A stretch of DNA of 64,000 nt from Serratia fonticola (GCF_001006005.1 NZ_CP011254.1:3844001-3908000); one strand, 5' to 3'. Shown: positions 30,554 through 39,826, numbered from the stretch's first letter. Numbers and translations are program-made. The notes: generated by a model not told the origin, from the sequence alone.

Positions 30554-31090
30554 ATGCAAGTCACAGATACCAAAATCGATGGTGTGAAGATTATTCAACC
30601 CAAGGTATTTGGCGATGCACGAGGCTTTTTCCTTGAGACGTTTGAAAAGAGACGCTACCAGGAAATGTTAGATATCGATCTGGATTTTGTTCAGGATAAC
30701 CACTCGCGTTCATCACGCGGTGTGCTGCGTGGCCTGCATTTCCAAAAGATAAATCCTCAGGGCAAACTAGTGCGTGTAGTGCGTGGTGAAGTGTTTGATG
30801 TCGCGGTTGATATCCGTCCAGGCTCTCCAACGTACGGTGCTTGGGAAGGGGTGATCCTTTCCGAAGAAAACAAAACCCAGTTTTGGGTCCCACCGGGCTT
30901 GGCTCATGGTTTTGTTGTGCTTTCTGATGTCGCAGACTTTGAATATAAATGTACGGACTATTACAATCCTGCACATGAAGGCTGTTTGTTATGGAACGAT
31001 CCAGCGGTGGGAATCGAATGGCCATTAGAGAACCCGCTACTTTCTGAAAAAGATAAAATTGGCAAACTTTTTAAGGAGTTAGGCCAATGA
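30554..31090 (+). CDS. rmlC: dTDP-4-dehydrorhamnose 3,5-epimerase, second copy
   Basis: 178-aa cupin, about 93 percent identical to the first copy by direct reading (12 changes, five of them in the last 15 residues). Catalytic GLHFQ block intact. It begins 1 nt after the rmlA stop and overlaps rmlD by 4 nt, the same tight packing as in the first operon. Confidence 0.95.
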   Translation: MQVTDTKIDGVKIIQPKVFGDARGFFLETFEKRRYQEMLDIDLDFVQDNHSRSSRGVLRGLHFQKINPQGKLVRVVRGEVFDVAVDIRPGSPTYGAWEGVILSEENKTQFWVPPGLAHGFVVLSDVADFEYKCTDYYNPAHEGCLLWNDPAVGIEWPLENPLLSEKDKIGKLFKELGQ

Positions 31091-31953
31091 AGGTTTTGTT
31101 GACTGGTGCCAATGGGCAATTGGGGCGTTGCTTTATCGATCGCCTACCTGCAGGTTGGGAAATACTGGCAACCGACAGTGATTCTTTGGATATTACTGAT
31201 TTCGAAAAGGTTAAGAAGACCACACTCACCTTTCTGCCTGATGTGATAGTGAATGCAGCAGCCTATACCGCCGTAGATAAAGCGGAAAATGATTGTGAAA
31301 TGGCCAAGTTGATCAATGAGCAAGGGCCTAAAAACCTGGCTTTGGCTGCCAAAATCGCCGATTGCCGTCTAGTTCATGTATCAACAGACTATGTCTTTGA
31401 TGGTCTGGCTGATACACCTTACTGCGAAAATGACATAACTAACCCGTTAGGGGTTTATGGTAAGACTAAACTAGATGGTGAGATTGCTGTCATGGTTACC
31501 CAGCCAGAAGCTATCATTATCCGCACCGCTTGGGTATTCAGTGAGTATGGCAATAATTTCGTGAAAACAATGCTGCGTCTGGCGCAAGATCGCGACGTTT
31601 TGGGCATTGTATCAGACCAGCGCGGTTGCCCAACTTACGCTGGTGATATTGCTGCTGCCATCATCGACCTGTTGAAAGCTGATGCGGAAGGTGGCATTTA
31701 TCATTTTTGCGGTGACAAAGATGTTACTTGGAACGAATTCGCCGAATTTATCTTCACCTCTGCGTTTGAGCAAGGTCTTTTGACCCGTAGCCCGACGGTT
31801 AACGCTATCACCACCGATCAATACCCAACTCCTGCACAAAGACCTAAGTATTCGCTGTTAAATTGCGAAAAAATCAAAGCGTGTGGGGTTGTGCTATCCC
31901 AGTGGCAAGATAGAGTCGGCAGTGTAGTCAAGAGCTGTTCAGAACCAGCATAG
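31087..31953 (+). CDS. rmlD: dTDP-4-dehydrorhamnose reductase, second copy
   Basis: 288-aa short-chain reductase with LLTGANGQLGRCF, STDYVFDGLADTPY, YGKTKLDGE and SDQRGCPTYAGDIAA. It is the most diverged member of the duplicated set. Last gene of the second rml operon; a strong hairpin follows 24 nt after the stop. Confidence 0.95.
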   Translation: MKVLLTGANGQLGRCFIDRLPAGWEILATDSDSLDITDFEKVKKTTLTFLPDVIVNAAAYTAVDKAENDCEMAKLINEQGPKNLALAAKIADCRLVHVSTDYVFDGLADTPYCENDITNPLGVYGKTKLDGEIAVMVTQPEAIIIRTAWVFSEYGNNFVKTMLRLAQDRDVLGIVSDQRGCPTYAGDIAAAIIDLLKADAEGGIYHFCGDKDVTWNEFAEFIFTSAFEQGLLTRSPTVNAITTDQYPTPAQRPKYSLLNCEKIKACGVVLSQWQDRVGSVVKSCSEPA

Positions 31954-31976
31954 GAAGTCAATAAGTGCATTGCGTC

Positions 31977-32000
31977 GTGCCCAGCGAACCGGCTGGGCAC
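31977..32000 (+). terminator. Hairpin after second rml operon
   Basis: Perfect 9-bp arms GTGCCCAGC / GCTGGGCAC with a 6-nt loop. No T tract follows directly, so it may act as an mRNA 3' stabiliser or an imperfect terminator. Confidence 0.45.
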
Positions 32001-32360
32001 CGCGACTACGTTTAATATACTGTTCTCCTAACATCTAATAACCCATATCCCTATGATAGTATTCAATAAAACCCCTCTCAGTATCCCTCCGTCATTTGTC
32101 AACTGAACACCTACTCGAAGATGTTTCCTTACTCAATAGAAGCCGTGGTCCATATCACTGCTAGTGAGTTGGTTGTTTTTACTGCAATTCAATTAAGAAC
32201 ATACTGAAACTATCAAGAATCTAAAGGTGTTTTAATCGATATGGTGGTAGCATATGGCCCGAAGTTTTGTGTGGACGAACCCTATTAGTCTATTTTGGCT
32301 TTTATGGCAAGTAGTCGGGCTTTTCTCGGGGAAAAATCCACTCTAAAGTTGAGATATATC

Positions 32361-32395
32361 TATTGGCTACTGCATGCCAAGGGCGGTAGCGTGCT
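32361..32395 (+). promoter_or_regulatory. JUMPstart element with ops site (second copy)
   Basis: ATTGGCTACTGCATGCC followed by AAGGGCGGTAGCGTGC. It matches the first copy at 9582-9621 in nearly all positions; the ops core GGCGGTAGCGTG is at 32382-32393. It implies RfaH control of the wzm-wzt unit as a separate transcript. Confidence 0.88.
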
Positions 32396-32778
32396 TTTTT
32401 TTGGCAATCTGGTGGGTATATTTGTTGAAAATACCGAATTTTCATGGTGTTGATGTGATATTCAAAATGGAACGTTAATGGGATTTTTCTTATTGACTAT
32501 TTGGTTTTTATGTATTAATAGTGTTTCATTTTGTGGGGTGTTGATTCGATTTTTAAATGGCATAAACCGTAGGGGAACTAATGAACATGACAAGTATCCT
32601 CTATTATGGTAGGGGATGGAGATAAAACCAACCGGTTATCGTTTCTAGTAAATTACTCATATACATTTAAGGTTTATGAATGACCAATTATTATTTGATA
32701 TATAAACCCACGTGAGGCATTTCCAAGTAACCTTGTCAGTATTTGTGTGAGTTCAGCAATAATCATTGGAATATTTTG

Positions 32779-33600
32779 ATGAAAAAAAGCAACAGTTCAT
32801 CACCAATCGCTATAGTATCGAGCTTTTGGCTGCATAGAAAACTTATTCTTAATCTAACCAAAAGAGAAGTGTCTGGCAGATATAAAGGTTCGGTCTTTGG
32901 CATTCTTTGGTCTTTCTTTAACCCTATCTTTATGCTGGTGGTTTATACTTTTGTTTTTAGTTTTATCTTCAACGCACGCTGGAGTACAGAGAGTACCTCC
33001 AGAGCTGAATTTGCATTGGTGTTATTTGCAGGGTTGATTGTTTTTAACTTTTTCAGCGAGTGTGCAATAAAATCACCAGGATTAATATTATCTAATGTAA
33101 ACTATGTCAAGAAGGTGATTTTTCCATTAGAAATATTACCCATAATTAGCGCATGTTCCGCATTGTTTCATGCGGCAATCAGTATTGTTGTTTGGCTGAT
33201 CTTTTATACTATCGAAGCTGGCATTCCACATATCACTGTGTTTCTGCTTCCAGTTATATTATTACCATTGTTCATTTTTGTTACCGGTGTAGGTTGGTTG
33301 CTGTCTTCTTTAGGCGTATTTTTGCGAGATGTAGGGCAAATGATTACGATCTTGGTCACTGCACTCATGTTCTTATCACCTATTTTTTATCCAATCACCG
33401 CTATTCCAGAAAAGTATAGGCCACTGCTAAACCTTAATCCTTTAGCACCTGCTATCGCACAATTCCGAGATGTCATGTATTTTGGTGTTATTCCTTCATC
33501 GGTTAGTTATATCATCTATTTAGTTGGTTGCTTGGTTTTTGCCTGGTTCGGTTTTTTTGTTTTCCAAAAAACGAGAAAGGGATTTGCAGATGTCCTCTGA
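32779..33600 (+). CDS. wzm: Wzm, polysaccharide ABC transporter permease
   Basis: Inner-membrane permease of an ABC-2 exporter that moves a finished undecaprenyl-linked O-polysaccharide to the periplasm. 273 aa from ATG 32779 (MKKSNSSSPIAIV); an in-frame codon at 32743 lacks a ribosome site. Family marks are LTKREVSGRYKGSVFGILWSFFNPIFML, six membrane segments, and LSPIFYPITAIPEKYRPLLNLNPLAP. It overlaps wzt by 11 nt. Confidence 0.93.
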   Translation: MKKSNSSSPIAIVSSFWLHRKLILNLTKREVSGRYKGSVFGILWSFFNPIFMLVVYTFVFSFIFNARWSTESTSRAEFALVLFAGLIVFNFFSECAIKSPGLILSNVNYVKKVIFPLEILPIISACSALFHAAISIVVWLIFYTIEAGIPHITVFLLPVILLPLFIFVTGVGWLLSSLGVFLRDVGQMITILVTALMFLSPIFYPITAIPEKYRPLLNLNPLAPAIAQFRDVMYFGVIPSSVSYIIYLVGCLVFAWFGFFVFQKTRKGFADVL

Positions 33601-34951
33601 TAATATAGCCATCAGCATTAAAGATATAAGAAAATGTTTCTATGTCTATAATAATCCGCATGACAGATTAAAACAGTTTGTATTGCCGAAATTAAAACGC
33701 CTTATCACTAGTGAGTCAGAAAACTACTATAAAGAATTCTGGGCGTTAAATGGTATCTCTTTTGACGTTATGAAAGGCGAAACCGTTGGTCTTATTGGCA
33801 AAAATGGCAGTGGAAAATCCACCCTTTTGCAGGTTATTTGCGGTACGTTGACTGCGACAAGTGGTACAGTGGAGACTACAGGCCGAATAGCTGCCCTACT
33901 TGAGTTAGGCTCAGGGTTCAACCCTGAGTTTACCGGCAGAGAGAATATCTATCTTAACGCTGCAATTTTGGGTCTTTCCAAATCGGAAATCGATAATAAA
34001 TTCGATGCTATTGCCGCCTTTGCTGATATCGGAGACTTTATTGAGCAGCCGGTCAAAACCTACTCTAGCGGTATGGTGGTCAGGCTGGCCTTTGCAGTGC
34101 AGGCACAAGTCGATCCTGATATCCTTATTGTCGATGAAGCTTTGGCTGTTGGCGATGCTAAGTTTCAAGCGAAGTGTTTTGACCGTTTAAGACAGTTGAA
34201 GAATAATGGAACCAGTATCCTGTTAGTGACCCACTCTGGTGAGCAGATTGTCACGCATTGCGACAAAGCGGTCCTTCTTAGTGGTGGGAATAAGTTATAT
34301 CAAGGTTCTCCTAAAGTCGCTGTCAACAAATATATGGACATACTGTTTGGCAAAACCCAGAGTCCAGCCAAAGATGATGTGGTAACTGAAGCTAGTGCCC
34401 TAGGAAACAATACCCAAAACTCAGCGTCATCTGTTGCGGCGGGGTTGAGCTTGGATACAGACTGCTTTAATACCAAGGCTAATTATAATAAAAACGAATA
34501 TCGCTGGGGTGATCGTGCCGCTTCTTGGCTAGATTATCAATTATTTGCTGGGGAACGCCTTAACCCAGCAACTGTCTATGCTGACGAAAAAATAAAAATT
34601 CGTTGTTCAATTTATTTCGAAAAAAATATACATAACCCTATCATTGGTTTTGCAGTGAAAACCAAGGAAGGAGTGACGGTATATAATACAAATTCACATT
34701 TGCTAAATGAAGATACCCTTCAACATGGTAGGGAAAACACCCACTCAATTGTTGAATTTGAATTCGATAACAAACTAGGCGCTGGTGATTATTTCATTTC
34801 TTTAGGGATCGCCTCTATGAAGGATAATGAGGTGGTACCGCATGATAGGCGATACGATGTAATTCATTTCCTTGTGCCAACTGTGGAATCTTTTTCAGGG
34901 ATGACAAACTTAGAATTAAACCTAAAAATTAACTCTTCATTTGGTAAATAA
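33590..34951 (+). CDS. wzt: Wzt, polysaccharide ABC transporter ATPase with carbohydrate-binding tail
   Basis: ATPase partner of Wzm. 453 aa: Walker A GLIGKNGSGKST near residue 68, signature YSSGMVVRLAF, Walker B ILIVDEAL and the HSGEQIVTHCDKAVLL switch region. A second domain from about residue 300 (WLDYQLFAGERLNPATVYADEKIKIRCSIYF and onward) is a Wzt_C-type beta-sandwich. In E. coli O8/O9a this domain binds the capped non-reducing end of the glycan and licenses export. I start at ATG 33590, with AGAAAGGGA upstream, inside the end of wzm. Confidence 0.93.
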   Translation: MSSDNIAISIKDIRKCFYVYNNPHDRLKQFVLPKLKRLITSESENYYKEFWALNGISFDVMKGETVGLIGKNGSGKSTLLQVICGTLTATSGTVETTGRIAALLELGSGFNPEFTGRENIYLNAAILGLSKSEIDNKFDAIAAFADIGDFIEQPVKTYSSGMVVRLAFAVQAQVDPDILIVDEALAVGDAKFQAKCFDRLRQLKNNGTSILLVTHSGEQIVTHCDKAVLLSGGNKLYQGSPKVAVNKYMDILFGKTQSPAKDDVVTEASALGNNTQNSASSVAAGLSLDTDCFNTKANYNKNEYRWGDRAASWLDYQLFAGERLNPATVYADEKIKIRCSIYFEKNIHNPIIGFAVKTKEGVTVYNTNSHLLNEDTLQHGRENTHSIVEFEFDNKLGAGDYFISLGIASMKDNEVVPHDRRYDVIHFLVPTVESFSGMTNLELNLKINSSFGK

Positions 34952-34953
34952 TT

Positions 34954-36918
34954 ATGTTTTTAGATACTAATCTTTATTCTTTTCGCGAAGCTTCAGGTAT
35001 CTGGGCTCGTGTTGATTACACCGGTATTCCTTATAGTGATGGCGATGCTCAAGAGAATCTACTATTAAATATCGTCAGCAATACTAAAGATCGCAGCGTA
35101 TCATCTCCGGAACTTAGAGCTCGGTGTTCAGATTGGGTAACCACCTATCATTTTTCCAGCTTACGTTCTAATTTACTGCGGCCATTAAATTCGCTCTTCA
35201 CCCCAGGCGTCAAAATACTTGAAATAGGTGCCGGCTGTGGTGCGATTACTCGTTTCTTGGGGGAGTCGGGAGCCGAGGTTCTTGCTCTTGAAGGGAGCTT
35301 AAGACGTGCTGCAATAGCACGAGCCAGAACGCTGGACCTTGCCAATGTAACCGTTGTCAGTGAACGTTTCGACGACTTTGAATGTGAAGAAAAATTTGAT
35401 GTGATTACCTTGATTGGCGTACTTGAATACTCCAATTTGTTCAGCCAAGGTAGTGATAGTGCTATCAGCATGCTTAACAACATCAAAGCGCGTCTCAAAC
35501 CTGATGGTAAACTGTTGATCGCGATCGAAAACCAGTTGGGCCTCAAATATTTTGCTGGTGCGCGGGAGGATCATATTGGGCAGGTTATGTATGGCATTGA
35601 AGGTCGCTATACGAAACAGCAGGCTGAAACCTACGGTCATCATGTCTTGCTAGAGAAGCTTGCTACGGTAGGGTTATCTTCAGTACAGACGTTATTGCCT
35701 TTCCCTGATTATAAACTGCCCGTATCGGTGGTAACGGAGGTAGGAGCCAACAGTGATGAGTTTGATGCCTCTGTTTTTGCCACTCAGTCAGTTCGTGCCG
35801 ATATGCAGTTGCCAGAGAAGCTGCATTTAATTCCTGAGCTGGCATGGCCCGTTGTTTTCAATAACAAGCTAGCGGTTGAAATGAGCAACTCTTTCCTATT
35901 GGTTGCCAGTAATACCGCTGCGGAAGTTTTAGATAAAAATCTACTTGCTGTGCATTATGGTGGGGAAAGGCACCGTCCATTTAGCAAAAAGACGGTTTTT
36001 AAATATACCGCGGAAAATCAGGTTGTTGTTAAAAGAGAGTTGCTGAGTGACGTCTTGGCTCCGGATGATAAACTTATCGGCTTTAGACTTGATGGTTATG
36101 AAACCTATATCAAAGGCCCCTCATTATCGACAGAGTTTATCAAGATTGTGACGACTCCGGGGTGGTCGATGGAGTACGTAGCTGGCTATTTCCGTTATTA
36201 TATCGAGTGTCTGGAAATAGCACTGCGTGGTGAAGGGGTGAGCTATGATGAATTTACCCAGAGTACCATGTTACCACCGACTTATCTGGATGCTATTCCT
36301 TCCAACTTTGTCATCGATGCAGAAGGGCAGCCACGCTATTTTGAACGTGAATGGTTGGCAAAAGAAGGGTTAACTGTTGGCCACTTGGTTTTCCGTGCGG
36401 CCTTGTCCCTACTAGGTAAGATATCTTGCTTCGCAATTCCTGATTCTGGCTCTTCTCTTACACGGGGAGAGTTCATCCAGCAGCTTTTTGAGGCATTGTC
36501 TTTCTCTGCTGATAAATCCTTACTTGACGATTATCTTCAGCTAGAGTCTGCATTACATGCTTTCTCAACTGGTGAACAGGAAAGTTCACTCATAACCTGG
36601 TACCCGGAACATGTTTTACCCGGTCTCTATGAGGTGAATGATGCTGAATGTGTTTCCATGTCTTTTGCCCAGATAAAAGAGAACTTGCACCAAGCGAAAG
36701 AAGTGATTGCCAGCCAGCAGCAATCCAAAGACATTGCGGAAAAACTGGCTCATGACAGGCTCGCTGAAATTGCAGCTTTGCACAGTGCAAAAGATATTGC
36801 TGAAAGTTTTGCATATGACCGATTAGATAAAATTCATAAGTTGGAAGCAGAGTTACAGATGTATCAGTCTGGAATTTTAGGGAAATTATCCAGACTCATT
36901 AAAGGTAATAGGAACTGA
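34954..36918 (+). CDS. SAM-dependent methyltransferase with C-terminal coiled coil
   Basis: 654 aa. Residues about 85-215 are a class I methyltransferase: motif I VKILEIGAGCGAITRFL, acidic ALEGSLRRAAIARAR, and FDVITLIGVLEYS with LKPDGKLLIAIENQLG. The central 300 residues are not recognised. The last 70 residues contain a tandem heptad-rich repeat (SKDIAEKLAHDRLAEIAAL then AKDIAESFAYDRLDKIHKL) predicted to be a coiled coil. It starts 2 nt after wzt. By analogy to WbdD, which caps O9a chains and measures length with a coiled coil, it may methylate the chain end recognised by Wzt. That role is inference. Confidence 0.8.
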   Translation: MFLDTNLYSFREASGIWARVDYTGIPYSDGDAQENLLLNIVSNTKDRSVSSPELRARCSDWVTTYHFSSLRSNLLRPLNSLFTPGVKILEIGAGCGAITRFLGESGAEVLALEGSLRRAAIARARTLDLANVTVVSERFDDFECEEKFDVITLIGVLEYSNLFSQGSDSAISMLNNIKARLKPDGKLLIAIENQLGLKYFAGAREDHIGQVMYGIEGRYTKQQAETYGHHVLLEKLATVGLSSVQTLLPFPDYKLPVSVVTEVGANSDEFDASVFATQSVRADMQLPEKLHLIPELAWPVVFNNKLAVEMSNSFLLVASNTAAEVLDKNLLAVHYGGERHRPFSKKTVFKYTAENQVVVKRELLSDVLAPDDKLIGFRLDGYETYIKGPSLSTEFIKIVTTPGWSMEYVAGYFRYYIECLEIALRGEGVSYDEFTQSTMLPPTYLDAIPSNFVIDAEGQPRYFEREWLAKEGLTVGHLVFRAALSLLGKISCFAIPDSGSSLTRGEFIQQLFEALSFSADKSLLDDYLQLESALHAFSTGEQESSLITWYPEHVLPGLYEVNDAECVSMSFAQIKENLHQAKEVIASQQQSKDIAEKLAHDRLAEIAALHSAKDIAESFAYDRLDKIHKLEAELQMYQSGILGKLSRLIKGNRN

Positions 36919-36919
36919 A

Positions 36920-37966
36920 ATGAGCAAACTGCATTGGTCGATCGATTACTTTGTTCAACAAAATGGTACTATCTTCAGCTATGGATGGATTTTTCATGAA
37001 GATAAAAGTATTACCAAGCTTTGTTTATCTTTGCCTGAAAGTGATACTGATAATGTTCTGAAAATCGACTATGGGAAGTGCAGGGATGATGTTGGTGCTT
37101 ATTTTTCAAGCTTTAAGCAAGCCAAGCATTCCGGATATATTATTTATGGTTCATTTGGCTCAGAAGCTAAGATTGCAGATCTAAAATTGTTATGTACCTA
37201 TTCAGATGGTTCGACTGAGAGCGTTGACATACCAAATAGTTGTTTAAATGTGGCTATAGATGTAGATAGTGGCGGAGCAACATCGAAGAAACTGATTTTT
37301 AAACAGTTTACGGTGTTGCTCAAACGTGCCTTCATGTTGATAAAATCTGGCAAATTTTCATTGTTATATGAAAAGTTCAGCCGATATAAAAATAAAACCC
37401 CGAGTAAAAACCTTGGCTCAGCTGACGATATTGTTGCATTTCTCAATCCAGCGGAGAGAGAACGAGTCATCTTTTTAATCGATCATGATTTGGGTGGTGG
37501 AGTTAACCATTATAGAAATCGATTGATTCAAGAGAAGATGAGTGCTGGTTACTCGGCACTGGTGCTTTCTTTTGATATAACCACATTATCTTATAAATTG
37601 ATCGTTCGCGGTGAAAAAGGCGAGTTTAAGTTTAAAATACCTGGTTATAAATTTATCTATGACCTGCTTGCCTTCGTTAAAATAAAAGAGATCATCTATA
37701 ATACAGGAGTTTCATTTACGAGTCCGGAAGAAATACCGGGTTTTCTTATCGGTTTGAAAATGAAAACTAATGCTCAACTGATAACTCAGGCCCATGATCT
37801 CTTCCCGTTATGTCCATCCCACTTCCTGATTAACGACCAAGGGAAGTATTGTGACATACCGGATCCGTCAGTTTGCGCTTCATGTTTACGTAACAATACC
37901 TTTGGATTTACTACTTTATTTGAATCAAATGATATAGAAGAGTGGCGAGACAAGTGGGGGGATTGA
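36920..37966 (+). CDS. GT4-like glycosyltransferase, N-terminal part (frameshifted)
   Basis: Encodes 348 aa before a TGA. Residues 1-140 form an unrecognised beta-rich domain; from about 185 the sequence becomes a GT4 N-terminal domain (ERVIFLIDHDLGGGVNHYRNRLI). The reading frame breaks at a run of six G (37956-37961). With seven G it would read KWGGLMIASDKIV into the next frame and give one protein of 540 aa. As it stands the catalytic C-terminal half is separate. One nt after the methyltransferase stop. Confidence 0.8.
   Translation: MSKLHWSIDYFVQQNGTIFSYGWIFHEDKSITKLCLSLPESDTDNVLKIDYGKCRDDVGAYFSSFKQAKHSGYIIYGSFGSEAKIADLKLLCTYSDGSTESVDIPNSCLNVAIDVDSGGATSKKLIFKQFTVLLKRAFMLIKSGKFSLLYEKFSRYKNKTPSKNLGSADDIVAFLNPAERERVIFLIDHDLGGGVNHYRNRLIQEKMSAGYSALVLSFDITTLSYKLIVRGEKGEFKFKIPGYKFIYDLLAFVKIKEIIYNTGVSFTSPEEIPGFLIGLKMKTNAQLITQAHDLFPLCPSHFLINDQGKYCDIPDPSVCASCLRNNTFGFTTLFESNDIEEWRDKWGD
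37956..37961 (+). other. G6 tract at the frameshift point
   Basis: Six consecutive G between AAGT and ATTGATGATC. One additional G would restore the full-length glycosyltransferase frame. It could be a mutation, a sequencing or assembly error, or a slippage site. Confidence 0.8.
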
Positions 37967-38541
37967 TGATCGCCTCTGACAAAATTGTTACTTTTTCTCA
38001 AAACACTCTGGATCTCTATCGGCGTGTTTACCCGCAGATCCAAGAAGAAAATGCAGTTGTTATTCCTCATACTGTAGATTATCTCCCAGCTAAGGCGAAT
38101 ATAGAGCAGACACAGCAGTTGAAAATAGGTGTCGTCGGAATAATTGGCTATCATAAGGGGGCGCAAATTGTTAAGGAGTTGGCTCAAGAAATAAAAGATA
38201 AGCAATACCCTGCGGAAATAGTTATTATTGGCACTGTTGAATCATCCTGTCCTGCAGATATTGTTACTCAAACTGGGGCATACAAGCATGAGGAGTTGCC
38301 AAGTTTGCTTGAAAAGCATGGTGTTAATATCATTTTATTCCCATCTATTTGGCCTGAAACGTTTTCTTATGTGGTTCAGGAAATGATGGAGCTAGGTTAC
38401 CCTGTTGCTAGTTTTGATCTGGGAGCTCCAGCCGAACGCCTTAGAACTTATCAAGATGGTTTAGTCTTGTCTTCTATGTCAGCTGGAATCGTGTTGCAAG
38501 AGTTGGTAAAATTTCACCGGCAAGTATATTCAATCCAATGA
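37966..38541 (+). CDS. GT4 glycosyltransferase, C-terminal part (frameshifted)
   Basis: Continuation of the preceding gene in the +1-shifted frame. It contains the GT4 catalytic domain: LKIGVVGIIGYHKGAQIVKEL, IVIIGTVE, and PETFSYVVQEMMELGYPVASFDLGAP, the EX7E region that binds the sugar nucleotide. The first ATG of this frame overlaps the upstream stop as TGATG, so ribosomes could reinitiate and make a 191-aa half protein. Whether two halves could form an enzyme is unknown; the simplest reading is a frameshifted gene. Confidence 0.78.
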   Translation: MIASDKIVTFSQNTLDLYRRVYPQIQEENAVVIPHTVDYLPAKANIEQTQQLKIGVVGIIGYHKGAQIVKELAQEIKDKQYPAEIVIIGTVESSCPADIVTQTGAYKHEELPSLLEKHGVNIILFPSIWPETFSYVVQEMMELGYPVASFDLGAPAERLRTYQDGLVLSSMSAGIVLQELVKFHRQVYSIQ

Positions 38542-38548
38542 GGCAGAT

Positions 38549-39805
38549 ATGTCTGAAGTTCATGTTTTTACCAGTGCGGCATTCAATTACATTCCTAAAG
38601 TGAGAATGCTTTTTCAGTCCATTAGGAAATATCACCCAGAATGGACTATCCATCTTGCTTTAGCCGATGAAAAAAGGCCCGAAATTGACTTGAGCAACGA
38701 GCCTTTTGATGAAGTTGTTTCCGTTTCTGAATTGGATATACCTGATTGGAAAGGTTGGGCTTATTGCCATACCATCGTTGAACTGGCGACGGCCATCAAG
38801 CCTTTCATGTTAGCGCGGTTGTTACAGTTACCAGGCTGCAAGAAAGTTATCTATCTTGATCCAGACACAGTGGTTTTCTCACGCCTGGATGATATCCTGG
38901 AAGCTCTTGATTCAGCGAATGTGGTGTTGACTCCACATCAAACCAAGCCAGAGACTTCGTTGTCAGCGGTAATGGATAATGAAATTTGCAGCCTGAAGCA
39001 CGGTGTTTACAACCTTGGATTCTGCGCAGTTGCCGCGACTGATGTGGGCCTGTCATTCGCTAAATGGTGGGGGGAGCGCATCTATCACTTCTGCCGTGCG
39101 GACATTCCTAATGGTTTGTTTACCGACCAGCGCTGGATTGATCTGGTACCTGCATTCTTTACTGATGTTGCGATTATGCGTTCTAGCCGTCACAACGTTG
39201 CGACATGGAACCTGACGACCCGTGAATTTACTATTGATTCTCAAGGTAACTATTTTGTTGATGGTGAACCATTAGGTTTCTACCACTTTACCGGTTTCGA
39301 CAGTGGTGCGCATAGGATCATGGCATCCAAAAATGCGGGTGAAAACTCGGATGTGCATAAGCTTATTGATTGGTATGACGATCAAACCAAGAACTTGGCT
39401 CAAGATCCATTAGCTAAGGTGGTTTGGGCATACGGTCAGCACTCTGACGGATCGGCTATTTCTAAAGCGCAACGTATCGTTTACCGCGAACGAATTGACC
39501 TACAAAATGCTTTCCCAACGCCTTTTGACGTCACTACCTATAATCAGTGGTGGATTACGCAAGGTGCAAAAGAGTATCCAGAGCTGTTTGATCCACAAAC
39601 CAAAGATGAAGCTTTACGCCAATTTAGTATTGTTCTGACGCCTGGTTTCCGTGGTGGTAATGCCGAATTCGATAAAGACCGGTTTGTGAGTATGATAAAG
39701 CGTTCCCTGACAAATCCACGGGTTGGTATGACTCTGGGTAAAAGAGGGTGGGAAGTGCTTAAGAATGAAGGTATTAAAGGCATCAAGCGCCGCTTTCTAA
39801 ACTAA
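38549..39805 (+). CDS. Glycosyltransferase with DXD motif (GT8-like)
   Basis: 418-aa cytoplasmic protein. The first 270 residues resemble GT-A-fold retaining transferases: VFTSAAFNYIPKVRMLFQSIRKYHPEW, the metal-binding KKVIYLDPDTVVFSRLDD, and YNLGFCAVAATD with GLFTDQRWIDLVPAF and YHFTGFDSGA. The remaining 150 residues are not recognised. Seven nt after the preceding frame, and followed by a strong terminator that closes the wzm-wzt unit. Confidence 0.8.
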   Translation: MSEVHVFTSAAFNYIPKVRMLFQSIRKYHPEWTIHLALADEKRPEIDLSNEPFDEVVSVSELDIPDWKGWAYCHTIVELATAIKPFMLARLLQLPGCKKVIYLDPDTVVFSRLDDILEALDSANVVLTPHQTKPETSLSAVMDNEICSLKHGVYNLGFCAVAATDVGLSFAKWWGERIYHFCRADIPNGLFTDQRWIDLVPAFFTDVAIMRSSRHNVATWNLTTREFTIDSQGNYFVDGEPLGFYHFTGFDSGAHRIMASKNAGENSDVHKLIDWYDDQTKNLAQDPLAKVVWAYGQHSDGSAISKAQRIVYRERIDLQNAFPTPFDVTTYNQWWITQGAKEYPELFDPQTKDEALRQFSIVLTPGFRGGNAEFDKDRFVSMIKRSLTNPRVGMTLGKRGWEVLKNEGIKGIKRRFLN

Positions 39806-39826
39806 AATATCTGATTAATTATCTAT

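Larger units (their letters stand above)
31954..32778. other. Long intergenic region before the ABC-transporter polysaccharide unit
   Basis: 825 nt without a credible gene. It contains the hairpin at 31977-32000 and the second JUMPstart/ops element at 32361-32395, followed by about 380 nt of AT-rich leader before wzm. A promoter upstream of the ops site is required but I could not fix it. Confidence 0.6.
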
